From assembly GCA_023548195.1 (NCBI GenBank), contig JAJHZJ010000414.1, positions 124,001-188,000 on the forward strand: a DNA stretch of 64,000 bases, written 5' to 3'. The number at the start of each line of letters is the position of its first letter. The first letter of the stretch is position 1. Positions 58,860 to 64,000 of this stretch are shown in pieces. The translations under genes were made by a program, and so were the position numbers. The notes under the pieces are model-generated. The model made no database searches. It was not told where the DNA came from and saw only the letters and a program-made list of their open reading frames with translations. Source of the DNA: Bettongia penicillata ogilbyi (lineage: Eukaryota; Chordata; Mammalia; Diprotodontia; Potoroidae).

Positions 58860-59785
58860 AGAAGGATGCCCAATGACTATTTAAAAATACCTTTCTGGGG
58901 AAATATAGTATAAATAAATGTTAAATATTGCGGTATCAAAATGCCTATTGCTTTTTAGTGGGAGGGGAACCCTCTTACACAGCTAAATAGTCAAGTCAAA
59001 GAACCTGTTTCAAGAAAAGGAGTGCAAAGAATGTCAAGAAAGTTCAAGTGAGGAGAACAAGAAAACCCAGAAAATATGGCAGGTCAGAGGTGCAAACTAG
59101 AAATTAGACAAGTTCCAAAGAATTTCTTTTTCCCAGAAATAATTTAAGTAGGAACTTGAAAGTATGTCCAAAACCAATAATAAGAGGTTATTTAAATATC
59201 TCTTAGGGAGGAAGTCATCTAGAGGGACCATTACATGATGATGAGGCAAAGGATGGAAAGGAGATAAGGAGCAAGGAAGAGGGGTTCAGGCTGGTTCACT
59301 GAAGCAAGGACAAGATGGCTGAAGTTGGGAAATCCATTTCAGGTGAGCAGATGTTAGCCTTTTCCTCCTCCAGCTTCTTTTTTTGCTTCTCCCCTCAAAT
59401 AGGTTCATCTTTTTTCCCTTTTCATCTTTCTGCTCCTCTTTCCCCTGGATATATCTCCCTCCTGCTGTTTTTTGTTTTTTTAACATAGCTGTCTTCTTTT
59501 CTCTTTCAATAGGCTATACAGTCAAAGATTATTTTTTAATCTGTTTTTTACCAATAAAATTTTTGTTTCGCATGTTTAAAATGGACGTCTGTGTTGGTTA
59601 TTAAAAAAACCAACGTACAAACTGCAGGAGAAAATGGTTGTGTGCATCACCGTCAACTCCATTCAAGGAATATTTAACAAGCACCTCTAAGAGAAAAATG
59701 TGGATGAAATGAGTGTTATAGGTCTCAAAGACAATTTGTACCTTAGTTGGGGGCAGTGTGTCTCTCTGCTACAGTGTGTTTAAGT
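58860..59785. other. Intergenic, nothing recognised
   Basis: No repeat or exon identified. A pyrimidine-rich patch lies at 59360-59500. Confidence 0.45.
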
Positions 59786-59789
59786 GAGA

Positions 59790-59995
59790 ATACCTGATTC
59801 GCATAGGACAGACAGAGATGCGTTCCTGATTCTGTCACTTACTAGTTGTGTAGCTCTGGGTAAGTTTACTCTTGTGAACCTCACTTTCCCCATCCACAAA
59901 ATGGGCTTGATAATGATTGCCTTATCTTCTTTGCAGAATTGAGGACTAGGTGAAAGTAAGGATGGAAAGTACTTGCAGATCTTAAAGCTATTAGC
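59790..59995 (+). repeat. MIR SINE
   Basis: attctgtcacttactagttg, gtgtagctctgggtaagttt, ccacaaaatgggcttgataa. It lies about 200 bp before the CpG island. Confidence 0.7.
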
Positions 59996-60201
59996 AAGCA
60001 GTGGTCCTGGTCAGGAAAAAAGTTTCTCCTGCTGAAGGGGACAGGAAGTTGACGGTGATGGTGAGCTGGAGGCTGGGAATCTGGGCATGTCTCAGGCACT
60101 TACTTAAGCGATGGAACTCTTTAGAGAAAGGAGTAAGGAGGGGATGCGAAGGAAAGGCAAGGGCAGCAAGAGTTTGTCCATTTGTCCATTCATAGAACGT
60201 C

Positions 60202-60220
60202 ATGCAAATGACATGCAAAT
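60202..60220 (+). promoter_or_regulatory. Two octamer motifs (ATGCAAAT) 11 bp apart
   Basis: Perfect ATGCAAAT at 60202-60209 and 60213-60220, in the same orientation, separated by gac, at the left edge of the CpG island. ATGCAAAT is the POU-factor (OCT) site. The 11-bp centre spacing puts both on one face of the helix. Confidence 0.7.
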
Positions 60221-60249
60221 CAGCGCGTGCTCCTTTGGAGTCAGCAGTC

Positions 60250-60552
60250 CGGGCACTTTGTGTGTGAGGCTCGGAGCGCTTCGCTCCCTCCCTCCCTCCT
60301 TCCCTCTCTCCTGCCACCTTTCCCCGCCCTGCAGCCCTTTCCCGGGGCTCGCCATCCAGCCCGGCTCCCAGCGCAGCCTCCTCGGTGCACAGCCTCCTCG
60401 GTGCACAGCCCAGTGGCTGAGGCGAGGGTGAGGGAGGGCGGAGAGCCGGCACTGCGGCTCGGCGGCTGCGGTCCCGCCGGGAGCGGAGCGCGTCCCCCCG
60501 TCAGCCAGCCCCGCGCTTCGCTGCTCCGGGGCGGGCTGCCTTCACCGACTCC
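60250..60552 (+). other. MYLK: Putative non-coding first exon (MYLK?)
   Basis: Ends at 60552 with a near-consensus donor (ctcc|gtgagt). No translation start with a credible continuation is seen; open frames through the exon end soon after the donor and are GC-driven. The start is arbitrary (somewhere after 60220). The exon contains a 16-bp tandem repeat (60374-60405). If it is MYLK exon 1 the coding start lies in exon 2 or later, beyond this window. Confidence 0.5.
60374..60405. repeat. 16-bp perfect tandem duplication
   Basis: cagcctcctcggtgca, twice, inside the putative first exon. Confidence 0.97.
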
Positions 60553-62520
60553 GTGAGTACGCGCTTTTGTCCCCACTTGTCCTCGCTCCGTCGTGGTTCG
60601 TGGCACTCGGGGAAGTGGGGGAGGAGGAGGTCTGGGAGGTGGACACGGCGCACTCCCCGGCTTGGCCACCCGTGCCTCGCTTTTTGTCCAGAAGCCCGTC
60701 CCTCCCTTCAGACGTCCTGTCCTCCCGCCGCACAGTTGCCGCCCCCATTCCCTTCTTGGTGATCTGTCGCACCCCTGTGCCCCATCCGACTGGACGCCCC
60801 TTGTGCCCTATCTCCGAGAGCCGGGGAAGGGTGGGGGTGCGCGCCCCGAGTAATACCAGGGAAGCATGGATTGAATTTGTGTGTTTGGCGCTGGGGTGGA
60901 GGGGGGGAGGGATTGTGTGCCTAGGGGTAGGGTTAACCTTAGACCTCACTAGGAGTGGGCTGTAATATGAAGAAGGACCCTTCCTCTCCTTAAGGAGCGG
61001 GATATGAAGCTACTGGTAAAGTCTCAGGGGGTGGAAAGAAAGGATAAAAGAAATGGGACGTTTGTCTCCAGTGGCACTAGCTTGGAGCTCATTTCTCATA
61101 TTGTACCCTTCTCTGTGGAAGGATGATGCCCACTCCTCCTTGCCCTCAACATTCTATATCTACCAGCCTCCATCCCCACGTGTAAATGAGGTGCAAAATA
61201 GTCGATCTTAACTTTCGGGGCCAGGTTAGGCTTTCAGCAGTGATGTCGAAGGTAGTGTGTCAAAGGCAAAATTTCAAAAGCTTGACTTAAGCCTTCCGCT
61301 TTCATTTTTCCACAGCCCCTCTCTATCTTCACGCCTGGAGCCTCTGCCCTGCCCGTCCAGAATCTTGATCCAATTCCAGTGACTCCTTGTCTCTCTTCCA
61401 GATACTTAAAAAAAATATTGGAAGCATTTGAAAAAACTAATCCCCATTGTTACCCCATAATGGTTTTATGAGTTTCCCCTTCCCAAGAGTAGTTTATTAA
61501 GGAATTTAGAGAGATCAAAAAGTCAAAGGAATGACTCTTTAAGGTCAGAATTCTCCAAGATGACAGGATAGGCAGTATGAAAATAATTTGGGGGTAGAAG
61601 TCTTTTGGCAGTACCCCCTGCCCTTTATCCCAGGCAGATTGTGCCTAGTGTTGGGGATAGATTTGGAATAGAAATGGATATTATTTTCTCTTGTTGCTCA
61701 GAAAACTTCCCTAAAAACCACTGAGCATGTTCCCATTGCTCACAGTGCTCATGGCGTAGATCACTGAACTGTACAACCTTGCTCTTCCTAGACCTCCCCC
61801 CTCAAAATTTACACAATGTGAAAGCTGTCTTCACTCTCCCTAAGTCTCACCCTGGAGTGGGGAGCTTCCTCATTTCATTATCACTCACTTCTTGGTCTCC
61901 TAATTTCTTTCCACAGACCCTCTCTAGTAATCTTAACAATAGCCCAAAACATTATTAAATTGTCCTTTTTACCTTCTAGGCAAATCTCTAAGATTGTATT
62001 ACCTTACAGTTGCGGATCTACACTGAAGAAGGGAATTTCTTAATTGGCAGTTCCTTACCTTTACCAGTAAAATCACAGGATCCCTACCACCCACCCCTTT
62101 CTGTCACCCAATGTGTAAGCAACTCTGTTAGGTCTAGAGATACAAAAATGAAAAATAATTATCACCACCCTCAGGAAGTTTACAATCTACTAGGAGGGAT
62201 TTGACTGTACACAGGTATCCTGCAAGATCAAAATGTAATGGGGTAAAGGAAAGGTTCAGACAAAAATGCTGTCAGAAAATTGGAGTGGGAAAGGGAGGAG
62301 AGTCCCTTGAAGGATCAGGGAAAGGAAGACTCCTACAAATGTTTTTCCTACAGGGACTTGAGGGTCAAGGATGTGGAGAAGTTCACTGAAAGTTGGCAAG
62401 AGGAACTACTGCTTAAAGGGACACAAAAATGGCAGAATCTGTAACTGCCATTAAAATATCCTTGACAGTGGAATTGGAATGGACCCTCAGGAGGTTATAG
62501 GTATCTTCTGGTTTACTAAG

Positions 62521-62557
62521 TGGTGGTGGTGGTGGTGATGATGACGATGATGATGAT
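62521..62557. repeat. (GGT)n/(GAT)n trinucleotide repeat
   Basis: About 12 trinucleotides at the start of the next SINE. Confidence 0.93.
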
Positions 62558-62785
62558 TTATATAGCACTTCAAAGTTTGCAAAGTATTTTATAAACATCT
62601 CATTTTATCCCCACAATAGCCCTAGGACGTAGGTGTTATTATTATCCCCATTACAGATGAAGAAACTGAGGCAGGCTGAGGTAAAATGACTTGCCTAGGG
62701 TCACATAGCTAGTAAGTATCTGAAGTAATATTTGAATTCTGGTCTTCCTGGCTCCAGGTCCAGCACTCTACCCACTATCAGAAAT
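62558..62785 (-). repeat. MIR/THER-type CORE-SINE (inverted)
   Basis: atatagcacttcaaagtttg, gatgaagaaactgaggcagg, gtcacatagctagtaagtat, and ccaggtccagcactctaccc. Confidence 0.85.
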
Positions 62786-63394
62786 AAGTAAACATGTTCG
62801 GAAACGCTCCCCCTCTCACCCACTTCCACTTCCTTCCCTACTCCCTCTTTATACTTTGCTTCTCCTTTTTTCCTTCCTTTCTTCCTCTACCTTTTTTCAA
62901 TTTTCTGTCATGCTGTCCTTTACTTATTTCCTTCTTGTTCATCCCCCTCCAGTTTTTCCCACCCTCAGAGGACTCCTGCTCTTCTGGGGCTCTGATGACT
63001 GAGCATGGGTCCCATTGTCTTACCTAGAATACCAGGTTTTTGATATCCACTATAATCCTATTCACCTCCCTCTCCACACCTGAAGACTGAGAAATTTACA
63101 AAAGGGAGTGGATTGAAGGAACCTGGAAATGTGGGCTATTGATTTGAGCTGGGGGAAAGTGTTGAATTGGTGGGTACCCTGAGGACCTTACACCAAGGTG
63201 TTGCCACATACTTCTCTCTTTATAAAGGTGTTCTTTATAAAGATGACGTCCTTCATTCCTCTTTGACAGAGATTACTTTTTGGAATGGTTACTTTGTCAC
63301 TAGCTACGAAAGATTTTTGCAGGTTCATCCACACTGTTTTACTCTGAATTGGTCTGATTAGGAGTGCATGGAGTTCATGAGATAACAAGTAGGA

Positions 63395-63475
63395 ATTGTT
63401 CAGTTTATTGTATTTAGTGCCCTCAGTACCTCACACATAATAGCATTTAATAAATGAACATGGATAAATGCAGTC
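63395..63475 (+). repeat. L2/MIR 3-prime end fragment
   Basis: tagtgccctcagtacctcac, atagcatttaataaatgaac. Confidence 0.55.
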
Positions 63476-63639
63476 AATCAATCTCATGGTCCTTTCTCCT
63501 CACTTAACAAATGAGGAAAAAGACTAGGAAAAGTAAAGGATCTTTTCAAGGTCCTAGAGATATATAGTAAGTTGTGAAAAGAGGATTCGAAACCAGATTC
63601 TCTGATAACAGGATTATTTCTAATACTACTAGCTAAAAT

Positions 63640-63860
63640 TTATGTGTGGTGTAAAGTTTGTGAAGGACTTTATGTAATTATCTCCATTGAATTTCACAGC
63701 AATCCTATAAGGTAGGAATGATTACCCCCATTTTACAAATAAAAGAACTGAGGCTAAAAAAGTTTAAGCAACTTGCCCTGGATCACACAGCTAATAAATG
63801 AGGGAGGATTGGATTTAAGCCTTCCAGCATTCAGTCCACCATGCCATCTAGCTACCTCTT
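63640..63860 (-). repeat. MIR/THER-type CORE-SINE (inverted)
   Basis: ttatgtaattatctccattg, cccccattttacaaataaaa, cttgccctggatcacacagc, and catgccatctagctacctct. Confidence 0.82.
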
Positions 63861-64000
63861 TTATTCTATCGTCTGCTACCAGCTATACACAAAGAATAAG
63901 TTTTCTTGGTGTGAAGTCAACATTGATTTGCATGAGATTCACTGGTCCTGACCTCATAAATATCACCTTTTACTGCTTCCCTTCCCACCTGCACTTGAGT

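Larger units (their letters stand above)
60215..60870 (+). promoter_or_regulatory. CpG island promoter, probably of MYLK
   Basis: CpG-dense, GC-rich sequence, sharply bounded on both sides by AT-rich DNA; the only such island in the window outside the HAL1-C 5-prime UTR. It has no TATA box and includes a CT-rich run at 60283-60313 (ctccctccctccctccttcc), typical of dispersed-start housekeeping promoters. In human, MYLK (myosin light chain kinase) is the next gene downstream of CCDC14 in the same orientation, so this is most simply its 5-prime end. This is synteny-based and not proved by coding sequence. Confidence 0.65.
60553..64000 (+). other. Putative intron 1 of the downstream gene
   Basis: Begins with the donor GTGAGT at 60553. 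No further exon is visible up to the window end. Apart from the listed repeats nothing is recognised; 60870-62500 and 62790-63380 are unassigned. Confidence 0.45.

Noticed and set aside
60227..60556. 109-codon and other frames through the putative first exon, as coding
   Set aside because: Pro/Arg/Ser-rich GC-driven frames present on both strands, with no Kozak support or known domain, and ending just beyond the splice donor.
59991..60669. Minus-strand frames of 142-153 codons, as an antisense gene
   Set aside because: Same CpG-island composition effect; no splice sites or domain seen. A bidirectional promoter is possible but unsupported.

Overview
The window is a gene-poor, repeat-rich stretch of mammalian nuclear DNA, almost certainly marsupial. 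Several things point that way. It has many CORE-SINEs with tRNA-derived heads and Bov-B/RTE-type tails. It has RTE-clade LINEs related to the bovine Bov-B group, and L1-related elements whose ORF1 begins MPKKGKKNKTIE or MPRKGKKNKTIE. It also has many old MIR and L2 copies and no Alu, B1 or other placental SINEs. I cannot fix the species from sequence alone.

Layout. 1-5558: intron with old SINE and L1 scraps. 5559-10110: the last three exons of a plus-strand gene that I identify as CCDC14 (centriolar-satellite protein), ending at a TGA at 9945-9947 with a poly(A) signal at 10085-10090. 10111-17250: intergenic, including a diffuse A/G-rich tract (about 15000-17170). 17255-27160: a nest of retroelements. 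An RTE LINE is split by two ORF1-only L1 derivatives (HAL1-like, A and B), and B is itself split by a third, inverted copy (C) flanked by a perfect 16-bp target-site duplication. 27160-42360: SINEs, MIRs, a candidate solo LTR, an L2 LINE split by an L1 3-prime end, and a TA-rich microsatellite containing a perfect 90-bp duplication. 42373-47952: an inverted HAL1-like element (D/E) interrupted by a longer RTE LINE and flanked by a roughly 180-bp duplication of its own sequence. 47953-60150: more SINEs, an inverted L1 3-prime end and a second, inverted copy of the candidate LTR. 60200-60870: a CpG island with a first-exon-like sequence and a strong splice donor at 60552/60553. The rest is presumably intron 1 of that gene.

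How it fits together. In human, MYLK lies immediately downstream of CCDC14 in the same orientation. The CpG island is therefore most simply the MYLK promoter with a non-coding first exon; that is inference from synteny, not from protein sequence. The roughly 50 kb between the two genes consists largely of retroelements in the parts I can classify. I found no bacterial, plasmid, phage or CRISPR features and no intact mobile-element ORF. The most unusual structures are the ORF1-only L1 family, the three-level nest with readable target-site duplications, the 180-bp duplication around the second RTE element, and twin octamer motifs at the edge of the CpG island.
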